Of a DNA stretch of 64,000 nucleotides, positions 1 through 9,462 are shown piece by piece. Made by a program: the position numbers and the translations under genes. The stretch's first letter is position 1. The number at the start of each line of letters is the position of its first letter. Source of the DNA: Thioclava sediminum (GTDB lineage Bacteria; Pseudomonadota; Alphaproteobacteria; Rhodobacterales; Rhodobacteraceae); NCBI RefSeq assembly GCF_002020355.1, contig NZ_MPZV01000002.1, forward strand, positions 930,001-994,000, written 5' to 3'. Under the pieces are notes generated by a model. It ran no database searches, had not been told where the DNA came from, and saw only the letters and a program-made list of their open reading frames with translations.

Positions 1-111
1 CCGCTCGGCGGGCTGAACCTTGGACACGGCGATCAGCTTCACCGATCCCGGCTCGCGCCCCGCCCCTGATTCCGCTTTCGCGATCCGCGCCTGAATCTCG
101 CTCAGTCCCAT
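1..111 (-). CDS. YggS-family PLP-binding protein (N-terminal part only)
   Basis: Only the first 37 codons are inside the window; the gene runs off the left edge. The translation begins MGLSEIQARIAKAESGAGRE and continues into VKLIAVSKVQPAER, which matches the start of the YggS/PROSC family of pyridoxal-phosphate homeostasis proteins, where the lysine of the AVSK segment carries PLP. The start is supported by a strong ribosome site (GAGGGAGGG) just upstream on the minus strand. These proteins buffer free PLP in the cytoplasm and influence amino-acid pools. The family call rests on a short stretch but the motif is distinctive. Confidence 0.8.
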   Translation of the reverse strand, partial: MGLSEIQARIAKAESGAGREPGSVKLIAVSKVQPAER

Positions 112-154
112 CTGGCCCTCCCTCGTCAGCGCGCCCAAGAAACACCGCCGGGCC

Positions 155-188
155 AAAAAAGAAAAGAGCGGGCGCAAGGCCCGCTCTT
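155..188 (-). terminator. Rho-independent terminator of the porin gene
   Basis: A perfect 10-bp inverted repeat (AAGAGCGGGC at 164-173, GCCCGCTCTT at 179-188) with a 5-nt loop is followed, on the minus strand, by a T-rich tract. It lies just downstream of the porin stop codon and fits a strong intrinsic terminator. Confidence 0.85.
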
Positions 189-210
189 CCCATCGTTCTG
201 TCCCGAAGGA

Positions 211-1233
211 TTAGAACGAGAACTTCACGCCGAGGTCAGCAACCGCGTCCGAACCCGAAACGTCGGAGTCAGCGATACCGCCTTTGATCGACGCGCCGCC
301 GCCGAGGTCGTACTCAGCGCCGAGACCGTACCAGGTCACGTCGGTGTTGGCGTTGTTGTCTTCAGCGTACTGGATGTAGCCGCCAACGGTGGTTGCGCCG
401 AAGACCGACGAAGCACCGATGCCGTACCAATCAACGTCAGCATCCTGACCGCGGTGAGCGATCACGGCTTTGACCGAGGTGTTGCCGAACTGACCGACGC
501 CAGCGAGCGAGATCATGTCGACGTCCATGTCGGTGCCCGAGAGCTGGTTGCGGCCGTTCGAGTACTCGTAGCCCATGCCAACGGTGTAGTTGCCGAAGGT
601 GTAAGCGCCAGCGATGGCGTACTCTTGGGTGACCGAGGTCTCGGTGGTGAGCGTAGCAACGGTGCTGTTGCCGACCGCGACCGGAACGCCGAGACCGCCG
701 ATGGTTGCGCCGTTCAGCTTGCCGTCCGACATCGAGGCTGCGACCGAGAACGCACCGAAGGTGCCGGTGTACAGCAGGTTCGGGCCGGAGTTGGCGCAAG
801 CGCTGATGCCCGGACCGACGCTGGTGCAGTCGACGTTGCCGCCGTTGTCAGCCGTCAGGTAGCCGATGTCGTTCGAACCGCCAGCCGACGACAGGTCGGT
901 GTAGCCAACTTCGTAGAAGTCGCCGAACAGAGCTTCCGGAGCGCCGACAACGTCGCCCATCGAGAGCTTGCCGAACGCGCCCGAGATGTAGACCGAAGCC
1001 GAGGTGCCGCGGGTAGCAGCGATAGCTTGGTCAGCACGGACGGAGCCGCCGAACTCGAGGCCACCGTCGGTGGTGCCCGAAGCGGTGAACGAGACGCGGA
1101 TGCGGCTCGAGAAATTCCAGTCGTCGCCGTTGTAGACGACACCCATGCGGCCGTCGCCGCCAACCGAGACCTCAGCGGCAGCGATGCCAGCCGAGAACAC
1201 GAGCGCGGTCGTCGCGAAGAGAACCTTTTTCAT
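211..1233 (-). CDS. Outer-membrane porin (Rhodobacter type)
   Basis: A 340-residue protein with a clear signal peptide (MKKVLFATTALVFSAGIAAA, cleavage after AAA) followed by alternating short beta-strand segments rich in Gly, Asp and Ser and ending in a terminal Phe (GVKFSF), the outer-membrane assembly signature. Length and composition match Gram-negative porins of Rhodobacter/Paracoccus, which form trimeric 16-stranded channels for small hydrophilic solutes. Two cysteines in the extended loop around residues 125-140 could form a disulfide in a surface loop. It is monocistronic, with its own terminator, and the long upstream gap suggests elaborate transcriptional or 5'-UTR control. Substrate preference cannot be read from sequence. 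Confidence 0.92.
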   Translation of the reverse strand: MKKVLFATTALVFSAGIAAAEVSVGGDGRMGVVYNGDDWNFSSRIRVSFTASGTTDGGLEFGGSVRADQAIAATRGTSASVYISGAFGKLSMGDVVGAPEALFGDFYEVGYTDLSSAGGSNDIGYLTADNGGNVDCTSVGPGISACANSGPNLLYTGTFGAFSVAASMSDGKLNGATIGGLGVPVAVGNSTVATLTTETSVTQEYAIAGAYTFGNYTVGMGYEYSNGRNQLSGTDMDVDMISLAGVGQFGNTSVKAVIAHRGQDADVDWYGIGASSVFGATTVGGYIQYAEDNNANTDVTWYGLGAEYDLGGGASIKGGIADSDVSGSDAVADLGVKFSF

Positions 1234-1583
1234 CGTTTTCCCTCATTGTCTTACAGGTAACCCCCAACCTGGGGAATCCGAAGTTGGGTATGACGGTGTT
1301 TTCTCTCTCCCCCCCTTTCATTGCAACTCAAAGCGCCCGCCCGGGTCGAATAGGGTGTTTGATGGTGCAGACATGTCACAGTAACGTCAGCGTGCAATTG
1401 CGGTTGGCGTCTGACACCGCCCTACAATGCCCCTTACACGCGCGTATAGCGGCATCGGGTTGCATTCCCCCGAGGTGCCGGTCGGTCGAAATCCGGGGGC
1501 AAAGGGGAAAAACCTTGTCGGGCTGGGGGCCATGAGCTAGAGAAAAGGCAATCAATGACGCAGGCCGACGGGGACAGCTTCGC
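1234..1583. other. 350-bp divergent intergenic region between porin and DUF3576 lipoprotein
   Basis: No gene is visible. Next to the porin start lies a ribosome site (GAGGGAAAA on the minus strand) and an imperfect hairpin (CCCAAC 1263-1268 with GTTGGG 1283-1288) that would sit in the porin mRNA leader. A pyrimidine tract with a run of seven C lies around 1302-1320. A weak plus-strand promoter candidate is TTGTCG (1515-1520), a 17-bp spacer, and TAGAGA (1538-1543), 40 bp before the lipoprotein start. Two divergent promoters must be here but I cannot assign the porin one. Confidence 0.5.
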
Positions 1584-2132
1584 ATGACTTCCAGAACCCT
1601 TTTGAAACGCACGGCAATTCTGGGCGTGTGCCTCGTGCTCGCAGGCTGCGGCAAGGGTATCTCGAGCGGCAACATCTTCTCGGGTGGCAGCGGGGCTACC
1701 GCTTCACAGCGCGAAGCCAATCAGCTCGACCACACGCCCGGCTCGAACGAAGCCGTGATCGACGGCCCCACGCGCCGCGTTCAGAAGAAATCGACCGTTT
1801 GGGATATTTTCGGCGGAAATGGCGATCCGAACATCACCGTCGAAGTGAACAAGTATCTCTGGCAGGCTTCGCTCGAAGTGCTCGACTTCCTGCCGATTCA
1901 AGAGGTTGACCCCTTCTCCGGCGTCATCGTGACCGGCTATGGCACCCCGCCGGGCGGCGGTCGCGCCTATAAGGCCACGGTTTACGTTACCGACCCGGCG
2001 CTCGATGCGCGTTCGCTCAAAGTGTCGATCCGCACACAGGGTGGCGCGGTCTCGGCAGATACGCAGCGCGCCGTGGAGAACGCGATTCTCACCCGCGCAC
2101 GCCAGCTGCGGGTCCGCGACTCGCAACTCTGA
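1584..2132 (+). CDS. DUF3576 domain-containing lipoprotein
   Basis: 182 residues. The N-terminus is a lipoprotein signal (LVLAGCGKG, lipobox Cys near residue 22), followed by a Gly/Ser-rich linker and a compact domain with VWDIFGGNGDPNITVEVNKY and GVIVTGYGTPPGGGRAYKAT, typical of the DUF3576 family of alphaproteobacteria. The biochemical role is unknown; the lipobox places it in a membrane, probably the outer one. It precedes leuS-lptE-holA, a conserved Rhodobacterales order, and because lptE encodes an outer-membrane assembly lipoprotein an envelope role is a reasonable guess only. Confidence 0.85.
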   Translation: MTSRTLLKRTAILGVCLVLAGCGKGISSGNIFSGGSGATASQREANQLDHTPGSNEAVIDGPTRRVQKKSTVWDIFGGNGDPNITVEVNKYLWQASLEVLDFLPIQEVDPFSGVIVTGYGTPPGGGRAYKATVYVTDPALDARSLKVSIRTQGGAVSADTQRAVENAILTRARQLRVRDSQL

Positions 2133-2163
2133 TTCCCGCAAGGCGACCGTAAGACGCATTCAG

Positions 2164-2206
2164 ATCCCCGCCCGAGCCAGCCTCCGGCGGGGATATTTCT
2201 GTCCAA
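2164..2206 (+). repeat. Terminator-like intergenic repeat, copy 1
   Basis: A 9-bp perfect inverted repeat (ATCCCCGCC 2164-2172, GGCGGGGAT 2186-2194) runs into ATATTTCTGTCCAAATGA. The GGCGGGGATATTT core plus a GNCCAA-like tail recurs at 41031 and, inverted, at 7535 and 58507. It follows the DUF3576 gene, so it probably ends that transcript, but its recurrence marks it as a dispersed element. Confidence 0.6.
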
Positions 2207-2285
2207 ATGAGCGCGGCGGCTGGACCTCGCCCCCAAGGCCAGTGTAGCAAGCTCGCGCAGAATTCGACGTGATGAGGGGCCCGAC

Positions 2286-4844
2286 ATGGCACGCTACGAA
2301 CCGAGCCAGAGCGAGACGAAATGGCAAGAGGCTTGGAACAAGGCGGATCTCTTCGCCGCGCGCCGTGACCCGGCCAAACCGAAATATTACGTCCTCGAGA
2401 TGTTCCCCTACCCGTCGGGCCGCATCCATATGGGCCATGTGCGCAACTACACGATGGGCGACGTCGTCGCGCGCTATAAGATGGCCAAGGGCTTTTCCGT
2501 GCTGCATCCGATGGGCTGGGACGCCTTCGGGATGCCCGCCGAGAACGCCGCGATGGACAATAACGGCCACCCGAAGGACTGGACCTACGGCAATATCGCC
2601 GTGATGAAAGACCAGATGAAGCCGCTGGGCCTCTCGATCGACTGGTCGCGCGAATTCGCGACCTGCGACCCGGACTATTACGGCCAGCAGCAGGCGATGT
2701 TCATCGACATGCTCGAGACCGGTCTCGTCTATCGCAAGAACGCGGTGGTGAACTGGGACCCGGTCGACATGACCGTGCTCGCCAACGAGCAGGTGATCGA
2801 CGGCAAGGGCTGGCGCTCGGGCGCGGAAGTCGAACGCCGCGAGCTGACCCAGTGGTTCTTCAAGATCTCCGACTATGCCGAGGAATTGCTCGACGCGCTC
2901 GACAACCTCAAGGACTGGCCCGAGAAGGTGCGCCTGATGCAGGCCAACTGGATCGGCAAGTCGCGCGGTCTGCAATTCGCCTTCTCGACCGTCGATGCGC
3001 CGGAAGGCTTCGACCGGCTCGAAGTCTACACCACCCGCCCCGACACGCTGCGCGGCGCGAGCTTCGCGGCGATCTCGCCCGATCACCCGCTCGCCAAGCA
3101 TCTGGAGCGGCACGATCCCAAGGTCGCGGAATTCGTCGCGAAATGCCGCGCAGGCGGCACGACCGAGGAAGCCATCGAAACCGCCGAGAAGCTGGGGATG
3201 GATACCGGCATCAAGGTCCGCCACCCGCTCGACACGAGCTGGGAACTGCCAGTCTATATCGCCAACTTCATCCTGATGGATTACGGCACCGGCGCGATCT
3301 TCGGCTGCCCGGCGCATGACGCGCGCGACTTCGAATTCGCGACGAAATACGAGCTGCCGATCACGCCCGTCTTCGAGCCGGTCGAGGGTGACTACCCTGA
3401 GGCCGAATACGTTCCGCTGAAATCCGAGAAAGTCCGCTACATCCGTGGTTTCGCGGGCGACGAAGTGCAGACCGGCGAAGAGGGCGTCGCGAGTGCTATC
3501 GCCTTCTGCGAGGAAAACGGCATCGGTCAGGGCGTGACCAAGTTCCGCCTGCGCGACTGGGGCCTGAGCCGCCAGCGCTACTGGGGCTGCCCGATCCCGG
3601 TCGTGCATTGCGAGACCTGCGGCGTGGTGCCGGAGAAGAAGGAAAACCTCCCCGTCGAGCTTCCCTACGATGAGGACGGCCAGAAGATCGACTTCTCGAT
3701 TCCCGGCAACCCGCTGGATCGCCATCCGAGCTGGCGCGACTGCACCTGTCCGAATTGCGGCGGGCCCGGTCAGCGCGAGACCGATACGATGGACACGTTC
3801 GTCGATTCGAGCTGGTATTACGCGCGCTTCACCTCGCCCGGTGCCGCCACGCCGACCGATCCGGCCGAGGCCGAGTATTGGATGAACGTCGACCAATATA
3901 TCGGCGGTATCGAGCACGCGATTCTGCACCTGCTCTATTCGCGCTTCTATGCCCGCGCGATGCACAAGACCGGCCACCTGCCCGCGAAAGCGATCGAGCC
4001 CTTCGACGCGCTGTTCACGCAAGGCATGGTGACGCATGAGATCTACCTCACGCGTGACGCCAAGAATCGTCCCGTCTACCACCTCCCGGAAGAGGTCGAA
4101 GACGGCAAGCTGAAGGCCACCGGCGAAGCGGTCGAGACCATCCCCTCGGCCAAGATGTCGAAATCGAAGAAGAACGTTGTCGATCCGATGAACATCATCG
4201 CCGAGTTCGGGGCCGATACCGCCCGCTTCTTCGTGATGTCCGACAGCCCGCCCGAGCGCGACGTCGAATGGACCGCCGCTGGCGCCGAAGCGACCTCGAA
4301 ATTCCTCGCCCGCGTGCACCGAATTGCCGACGATATCGCCAATTCGGATGCGCCCGCGAATGAGGCAGAGGATACGGCGCTCCTGAAGGCCACCCATAAG
4401 GCGATCGACGAAGTCACCAAGTCGATCGAGGGCTTCACCTTCAACAAGGCGGTCGCCACGCTTTATGGCCTGACCAACACGATGTCGAAATCGACGGCCG
4501 GGGCCGAGACCAAGCGCGACGCGATGAAGCTGATGGCGCAACTGCTGGCGCCGATGGTCCCGCACCTTGCCGAAGAGGTCTGGTCGATGCTGGGCGGCGA
4601 GGGCTTCGTGATCGCGGCGCGTTGGCCCGAGGCCGACCCGGCGCTGCTGGTCGAGGATTCGGTGACGCTGCCGATCCAGATCAACGGCAAGCGCCGCGCC
4701 GAAATCTCGGTGCCCAAGGACATGCCGAAGGAAGAGGTTGAAAAGCTGGTTCTGGCCGACGAAGCTGTCGTCAAGGCGCTGGCCGGTGGCCAGCCCAAGA
4801 AGCTGATCGTTGTGCCGGGGCGGATCGTCAATGTGGTCATCTGA
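2286..4844 (+). CDS. leuS: Leucyl-tRNA synthetase
   Basis: 852 residues, the normal length for a bacterial LeuRS. The class I HIGH signature appears as [15 protein letters not shown] near residue 40 and the KMSKS loop as [14 protein letters not shown] near residue 620. Between them is the CP1 editing domain that hydrolyses mischarged tRNA, and the C-terminus carries the anticodon-binding and tRNA-binding domains. It charges tRNA-Leu in the cytosol. The stop codon lies inside the start of lptE, so the two are translationally linked. Essential housekeeping gene with no oddities. Confidence 0.98.
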   Translation: MARYEPSQSETKWQEAWNKADLFAARRDPAKPKYYVLEMFPYPSGRIHMGHVRNYTMGDVVARYKMAKGFSVLHPMGWDAFGMPAENAAMDNNGHPKDWTYGNIAVMKDQMKPLGLSIDWSREFATCDPDYYGQQQAMFIDMLETGLVYRKNAVVNWDPVDMTVLANEQVIDGKGWRSGAEVERRELTQWFFKISDYAEELLDALDNLKDWPEKVRLMQANWIGKSRGLQFAFSTVDAPEGFDRLEVYTTRPDTLRGASFAAISPDHPLAKHLERHDPKVAEFVAKCRAGGTTEEAIETAEKLGMDTGIKVRHPLDTSWELPVYIANFILMDYGTGAIFGCPAHDARDFEFATKYELPITPVFEPVEGDYPEAEYVPLKSEKVRYIRGFAGDEVQTGEEGVASAIAFCEENGIGQGVTKFRLRDWGLSRQRYWGCPIPVVHCETCGVVPEKKENLPVELPYDEDGQKIDFSIPGNPLDRHPSWRDCTCPNCGGPGQRETDTMDTFVDSSWYYARFTSPGAATPTDPAEAEYWMNVDQYIGGIEHAILHLLYSRFYARAMHKTGHLPAKAIEPFDALFTQGMVTHEIYLTRDAKNRPVYHLPEEVEDGKLKATGEAVETIPSAKMSKSKKNVVDPMNIIAEFGADTARFFVMSDSPPERDVEWTAAGAEATSKFLARVHRIADDIANSDAPANEAEDTALLKATHKAIDEVTKSIEGFTFNKAVATLYGLTNTMSKSTAGAETKRDAMKLMAQLLAPMVPHLAEEVWSMLGGEGFVIAARWPEADPALLVEDSVTLPIQINGKRRAEISVPKDMPKEEVEKLVLADEAVVKALAGGQPKKLIVVPGRIVNVVI

Positions 4845-5328
4845 CAGACGCGGATTTCTGGGACTAGCGGGGGCCGCTGGCCTGCTCGCGGGCTGCGGCT
4901 TCACCCCGGCCTACGGGCCTCAGGGTGGGGCGGCGAAACTGCTCGAAGGGGTCGAACCGGCCGCGCCCACGACGCGCGACGCCTTCGCCCTCGTCCAGCA
5001 GCTGAACGCGCGGCTGGGGGCCTCGCAGGTCACCCGCTACCGGCTCGACTACAAGATCGACACCGAGTCGCTCGGTCAGGGCATCTCGCCCGACAACGCC
5101 ACGACGCGCTACCAGCTCAACGGCACGGTGGATTACACGCTGCGCGATGCGGCGGATAATGCCGTGCTGCTGACCGGGCGTGTCACCTCCTTCACCTCGT
5201 GGTCCGCGACCGGCACCGTAGTCGCCTCGCAGGCCGCGCAGGAAGACGCGCATCGCCGGTTGATGGTGATCCTCGCCGATCAGATCGTGACGCGCCTGCT
5301 GTCACAAGCGCCGGGTCTGCCGGAATGA
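4831..5328 (+). CDS. lptE: LPS assembly lipoprotein LptE
   Basis: 165 residues. It starts [20 protein letters not shown], with an RR-containing signal and lipobox LLAGC, then GFTPAYGP, a hallmark of alphaproteobacterial LptE-like proteins. LptE plugs the LptD barrel and guides lipopolysaccharide to the cell surface. I chose the ATG at 4831 rather than an upstream in-frame TTG at 4810: it overlaps the leuS end by 14 bp and gives a signal peptide of normal length. The TGA overlaps the holA start. LptE diverges strongly between species, so the call rests on the lipobox, the CGFTPAY motif and the leuS-lptE-holA order. Confidence 0.9.
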   Translation: MWSSDRRGFLGLAGAAGLLAGCGFTPAYGPQGGAAKLLEGVEPAAPTTRDAFALVQQLNARLGASQVTRYRLDYKIDTESLGQGISPDNATTRYQLNGTVDYTLRDAADNAVLLTGRVTSFTSWSATGTVVASQAAQEDAHRRLMVILADQIVTRLLSQAPGLPE

Positions 5329-6347
5329 AGCTGACCGGCGTAGCAGCGACCCGCTATTTCGCCAAACCCGAGCCCGAGCGCACCGGCCTGCTGATCTTCG
5401 GGGGCGATGCGATGCGCGTGGCGCTGCGGCGGCAGGAAGTCATCGCCGCACTGATCGGCCCGAAGGGCGAAGAAGAGATGCGCCTGAGCCGGATCGCGGG
5501 CGGCGATCTGCGCAAGCAACCCTCGCTGCTGCTCGATGCGATTAAGGAGGTCGGCTTCTTCCCCGGCCCGCGCGTGGCTTTCGTCGAGGATGCGACCGAT
5601 GCGGTCTCGGACGCGGTGAAGACCGCGCTCGACGAATGGCGCGAAGGCGATGCGCAGATCGTGGTCACCGCAGGCTCGCTCGCCGCCAAATCGAAGCTGC
5701 GCAAAGCCTTCGAGGGCCATAACAACGCCTATTCCGTCGGGATTTACGACGACCCGCCGAGCCGCGAGGAGATCGAGGACATCCTGCGCCGCGCCGGTCT
5801 GCGCGATATCTCGAACGACGCGATGACCGACCTCGTGGCGCTGTCGCGGGCGCTCGATCCGGGCGATTTCCGCCAAACGGTGGAGAAGATCTCGCTCTAC
5901 AAATTCGGCGATACCACGCCACTTGGCCCCGCCGACGTGGCCGCCTGCGCGCCGTCGTCGGTCGAGGCGGGCGTCGATGACGTGCTCTCCATCGTGGCCG
6001 AGGGCCGCGCGCCCGAGCTTGGTCCGGTGATGCGGCGGCTGGAAAGCCAAGGGGTGCAGCCCGTACAACTCGCCATCGCCGCGATGCGCCATTTTCGCGC
6101 GCTGCATGCCGCGGCCTCCGACCCGCAGGGCCCCGGTGCAGGCATCGCGCGGATGCGCCCGCCGATCTTCGGCCCGCGCCGCGACCGGATGCAGCGGCAG
6201 GCGCAAAGCTGGGGCATGTACAAGCTGGAGACCGCGCTGAAGGAACTGGTCGAGACCGATCTGACGTTGCGCTCCGCCAGCCGCGCGCCGCAAATGGCGG
6301 TGATGGAGCGCGCGCTGATGCGGCTCGCGATGCTGGCCCGGCGGTGA
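5325..6347 (+). CDS. holA: DNA polymerase III delta subunit
   Basis: 340 residues, typical HolA length. HolA is the wrench of the clamp loader that opens the beta clamp (encoded here by dnaN at 39907). The sequence contains the delta pattern PGPRVAFVEDATD and a C-terminal domain ending in MERALMRLAMLARR. The start at 5325 ([12 protein letters not shown]) is preferred over longer forms because it overlaps the lptE stop and begins the conserved N-terminus. The last codons overlap the GTG of the next gene. Position after leuS-lptE is conserved across Proteobacteria. Confidence 0.93.
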   Translation: MKLTGVAATRYFAKPEPERTGLLIFGGDAMRVALRRQEVIAALIGPKGEEEMRLSRIAGGDLRKQPSLLLDAIKEVGFFPGPRVAFVEDATDAVSDAVKTALDEWREGDAQIVVTAGSLAAKSKLRKAFEGHNNAYSVGIYDDPPSREEIEDILRRAGLRDISNDAMTDLVALSRALDPGDFRQTVEKISLYKFGDTTPLGPADVAACAPSSVEAGVDDVLSIVAEGRAPELGPVMRRLESQGVQPVQLAIAAMRHFRALHAAASDPQGPGAGIARMRPPIFGPRRDRMQRQAQSWGMYKLETALKELVETDLTLRSASRAPQMAVMERALMRLAMLARR

Positions 6348-7531
6348 GCGCGGCGGCGAAATCCGCGCTCGTCATCGGTGGCGGCCCGGCGGGCCTGATG
6401 GCAGCCGAGGAACTGGCGCGGGCCGGCGTTCCCGTGACCTTGGCAGAGGCCAAGCCGACGCTTGCGCGCAAATTCCTGATGGCGGGAAAATCCGGACTGA
6501 ACCTGACGAGGGACGAGCCGCTCGACGCCTTCCTGTCCCACTATTCCCACCCGCAGATCACCGCGATCACCCGCGAATTCGGCCCCGAGGCGACGCAGAG
6601 TTTCGCCCGCGATCTTGGGGTCGAGCTGTTCACCGGCTCCACAGGCCGGGTCTTCCCGACCGTGATGAAAGCCTCGCCGATGCTGCGCGCCTGGATCGCG
6701 CGGCTCGAATCCCTTGGCGTCACGATCCGCACCCGCTGGCGCTGGCAGGGCTTCGACGGCGCAGCGCTGATCTTTGACACGCCCGAGGGACGTCAGAGCC
6801 TGAGGCCCGATGCCACGATCCTCGCGCTCGGCGGCGCAAGCTGGCCGCGGCTTGGCTCGGATGCGGCCTGGGTGCCGTGGCTGAGCGCGAAAGGCGTGGA
6901 GATCACCCCATTCACCCCCGCCAATATGGGCTTCGAGATCGACTGGTCGGCGCATATGACAAACCAGCTTGGCCAGCCCGTGAAAGGTGCGGCGCTGATT
7001 ACGCCGACGCGGCGCACGCGCGGCGAATTCGTGATCTCGGAGCGCGGGCTCGAAGGCGGCGGCATCTACGAACTCTCCGCCGAGCTGCGCGAGGGCGCGC
7101 CGCTGAGCCTCGATCTCGCCCCGGATCAAACCACCGAAGACCTCGCTGCGCGGCTTACGAAAATCCCGCCGAAACAGAGCCTGACCAACCGCCTGCGCAA
7201 AGGCGCGAAGCTGGACCCGGTGAAACTCGCGCTCGCGCTGGAATGGGGCCGCCCGCTGCCGAAGGACCCTGAGCAGCTCGCAGCGACGCTCAAATCCCTG
7301 CCCGTCCCGCTCGGCCCGCCGCGCCCGATCGCCGAGGCGATCTCCAGCGCGGGCGGCATCGCATGGGGGAGCCTCACCGACGATCTGGAACTGACCGCCC
7401 TGCCCGGCGTCTTCGCCGCAGGCGAGATGCTCGACTGGGAGGCCCCGACGGGCGGCTACCTGCTGACCGCCTGCCTCGCTTCAGGCCGCCATGCCGGACG
7501 CGCCGCGGCCCAACGGCTCTCTTCCCCTTGA
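6344..7531 (+). CDS. HI0933/YhiN-family flavoprotein (FAD-dependent oxidoreductase)
   Basis: 395 residues starting with GTG that overlaps holA by 4 bp. The N-terminus has a dinucleotide-binding fold, ALVIGGGPAGLMAAEELA, followed by GKSGLNLTRDEP, a signature of the HI0933/YhiN group and its TIGR03862 (PP_4765-like) branch. A second FAD motif near the C-terminus reads LPGVFAAGEMLDWEAPTGGY. The family binds FAD; substrate and role are not established. It is probably cotranscribed with holA, with no evident functional link. Confidence 0.88.
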   Translation: MSAAAKSALVIGGGPAGLMAAEELARAGVPVTLAEAKPTLARKFLMAGKSGLNLTRDEPLDAFLSHYSHPQITAITREFGPEATQSFARDLGVELFTGSTGRVFPTVMKASPMLRAWIARLESLGVTIRTRWRWQGFDGAALIFDTPEGRQSLRPDATILALGGASWPRLGSDAAWVPWLSAKGVEITPFTPANMGFEIDWSAHMTNQLGQPVKGAALITPTRRTRGEFVISERGLEGGGIYELSAELREGAPLSLDLAPDQTTEDLAARLTKIPPKQSLTNRLRKGAKLDPVKLALALEWGRPLPKDPEQLAATLKSLPVPLGPPRPIAEAISSAGGIAWGSLTDDLELTALPGVFAAGEMLDWEAPTGGYLLTACLASGRHAGRAAAQRLSSP

Positions 7532-7534
7532 TGT

Positions 7535-7627
7535 AAATATCCCGGGGGAGGTCCGTAGGATCGGGGGCAGAGCCCCCTCTTTCCGCATTGCTTGTCGCCC
7601 TCCGGCGACGGGGGGCAGAGCCCCCTC
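7535..7627 (-). repeat. Composite intergenic repeat, copy 2 (AAATATCCCGGGGG plus two GGGGGC palindromes)
   Basis: AAATATCCCGGGGG at 7535-7548 is identical over 14 bases to 58507-58520. In both places a GGGGGC-N3-GCCCCC palindrome follows within about 35 bp (here 7563-7577, with a second identical palindrome at 7611-7625). Read on the minus strand the order is palindrome, then CCCCCGGGATATTT, the same layout as the plus-strand copies at 2164 and 41031. Confidence 0.6.
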
Positions 7628-7736
7628 ACCCATCGCGCCGCGCCACCGCCCGCGCCGATCACCGAACGCTCACGCCGCATCCCATCCGCGTGCATCCGCG
7701 GGGGTCTCACCCAGTGGTGATGGTGCGTGAGCGGGA

Positions 7737-7754
7737 CTGTCACCAAATTGCCAA
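7737..7754 (+). promoter_or_regulatory. Possible Pho box
   Basis: CTGTCAC-CAAA-TTGCCAA has the two 7-bp half-sites and 4-bp A-rich spacer of a PhoB site. The first half matches the consensus CTGTCAC/T well; the second is poor. It lies about 75 bp before a secreted phosphoesterase, which makes phosphate control plausible. Weak evidence. Confidence 0.3.
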
Positions 7755-7826
7755 ACGCCGTTCCTAGCGAGATGCCACGCGCCCCGTAGCTCACGGGGAA
7801 GCTGCCATTTGAATGAGGGACTTTAG

Positions 7827-9461
7827 ATGACCGACACGCTCCGCCTCACCGGTGCCGTCAGCGCACTCGCGCTGGCTTGCGCCGCCGCGACCGCCCAAGC
7901 GGGCAACTCCGTCGCCGCCGACACCCAGACCGACACCCCGATCAAGCATCTCGTGGTGATCTTTCAGGAGAACGTCTCCTTCGACCATTACTTCGCGACC
8001 TATCCGAACGCTGCGAACCCCAAGGGCGAGCCGCAATTCACCGCCGCGAAAGACACGCCCAAGGCCGATACGCTCGCAAGCGCCGGTCTGCTGAAGACCA
8101 ACCCCAACAAGACCAATGCCGCCAATGGCGCGAATGCCGCCGCCCCCTTCCGGCTCGACCGGACGCAGGCCGCGACTGCGGACCAGAACCACGGCTACAC
8201 CGCCGAGCAGGCCGCGTTCCACGGCGGCAAGATGGATGCCTTCCCGGCCAATACCGGCAAGGGCACCAAGGGCGGCACGGGCGCCTTCGGCACCAAGGGT
8301 CAGGTGATGGGCTATTATGACGGCAACACCGTCACCGCGCTGTGGAACTACGCGCAGGCCTACGCGATGAACGACAACGCCTTCTCGAGCACCTTCGGCC
8401 CCTCGACGCCGGGCGCGATCAACCTCGTCTCGGGCCAGACCAATGGCGCTGTGCTGCCCAAGGGTTACAAGCTCGCGGCCGATGGCACCTATGACAAGGG
8501 TCGCGTCGTGCCCGACGGCAATGGCGGCTGGACCATGATCTCGGATCTCGACCCGACAGGCGATGTCTGCTCGAACCCGAAATACCCGACGACGCTGATG
8601 GGCGGCAAGAATATCGGCGATCTGCTGAACGCGAAACACGTCACTTGGGGCTGGTTCGAGGGCGGCTTCGATCTGACCGCGGTGAACGGCAACGGTACCA
8701 CCGGCTGCGACCGCTCGTCGCTCTCGCAGGTGACCGGCGAGACCTCGAAGGACTACATCCCCCACCACGAGCCCTTCCAGTATTACAAATCAACCCAGAA
8801 CCTCGATCACACCCGGCCCTCCTCGGTCGATGCGATCGGCACCTCGGACGATGGCGGTGCGAACCACCAATATGACAGCAAGGATTTCTACGCCGCGCTG
8901 AAGAACGGCAACCTGCCGGCGGTGACGTTCCTGAAAGCGTCCGCCTATCAGGATGGCCATGCGGGCTATTCCGACCCGCTCGACGGGCAGGAATTCATCG
9001 TCAACGCGGTCAACGCACTGCAGCAATCGAAGGACTGGACGGACACGGCGATCGTCGTGACCTATGACGACTCCGATGGCTGGTATGACCACGCGATGGC
9101 GGTGGTGAACGGCTCGAACATCCCGGTCGCGGGCTATGACGTGCTCAATGGCGGCAAATGCGCCAGCGACAAGACGCTGCCCGGTCTCGACGGCAAGCCG
9201 GCGCAGGGCCGCTGCGGCTACGGCACCCGCATCCCGATGCTGGTGATCTCGCCCTATGCGAAGAAGAACGCGGTGGATCACACGCTGGTCGATCAATCCT
9301 CGGTCACCAAGTTCATCGAGGATAACTGGCTGAACGGGCAGCGCATCGGTCAAGGCTCCTTCGACGCACAGGCTGGCAAGCTCAACGGCATGTTCGACTT
9401 CTCGAAAGCGGCCAATGGCAAGCTGATCCTCGACCCGGCCACCGGCACCCCCAAGGGCTGA
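7827..9461 (+). CDS. Secreted phosphoesterase, acid phosphatase/phospholipase C (AcpA-like) family
   Basis: 544 residues. An N-terminal signal peptide (ALALACAAATAQA) directs export. The mature protein opens with IKHLVVIFQENVSFDHYFAT, the diagnostic N-terminal block of the phosphoesterase family (PF04185) that includes bacterial phospholipase C and AcpA acid phosphatases. A second metal-site block is VTYDDSDGWYDHA, and SSTFGPSTPGAINLVSGQT matches the family substrate-pocket region. It should hydrolyse phosphomonoesters or phospholipid head groups in the periplasm, probably for phosphate scavenging. A GAGGGA ribosome site supports the ATG. It is followed after 1 bp by a di-haem peroxidase gene, so both are expressed together. 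Exact substrate unknown. Confidence 0.88.
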   Translation: MTDTLRLTGAVSALALACAAATAQAGNSVAADTQTDTPIKHLVVIFQENVSFDHYFATYPNAANPKGEPQFTAAKDTPKADTLASAGLLKTNPNKTNAANGANAAAPFRLDRTQAATADQNHGYTAEQAAFHGGKMDAFPANTGKGTKGGTGAFGTKGQVMGYYDGNTVTALWNYAQAYAMNDNAFSSTFGPSTPGAINLVSGQTNGAVLPKGYKLAADGTYDKGRVVPDGNGGWTMISDLDPTGDVCSNPKYPTTLMGGKNIGDLLNAKHVTWGWFEGGFDLTAVNGNGTTGCDRSSLSQVTGETSKDYIPHHEPFQYYKSTQNLDHTRPSSVDAIGTSDDGGANHQYDSKDFYAALKNGNLPAVTFLKASAYQDGHAGYSDPLDGQEFIVNAVNALQQSKDWTDTAIVVTYDDSDGWYDHAMAVVNGSNIPVAGYDVLNGGKCASDKTLPGLDGKPAQGRCGYGTRIPMLVISPYAKKNAVDHTLVDQSSVTKFIEDNWLNGQRIGQGSFDAQAGKLNGMFDFSKAANGKLILDPATGTPKG

Positions 9462-9462
9462 G

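Larger units (their letters stand above)
7532..7826. other. Repeat-rich intergenic region upstream of the phosphoesterase
   Basis: 295 bp without a gene. It holds an inverted copy of the GGGATATTT element (7535-7548), two identical 17-bp copies of GGGGGCAGAGCCCCCTC (7563-7579 and 7611-7627), each a 6-bp palindrome arm pair around AGA, and, nearer the phosphoesterase, a possible Pho box at 7737-7754. The first half probably terminates the holA operon; the second half should contain the phosphoesterase promoter. Confidence 0.55.

Noticed and set aside
454-1260. 268-codon plus-strand frame opposite the porin
   Set aside because: The minus-strand frame has signal peptide, porin pattern and terminal Phe; this one has none of these.
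2160-4904. 914-codon open frame antisense to leuS
   Set aside because: Arg/His/Asp-rich translation with no domain, fully opposite a certain essential gene; an effect of high-GC third positions.
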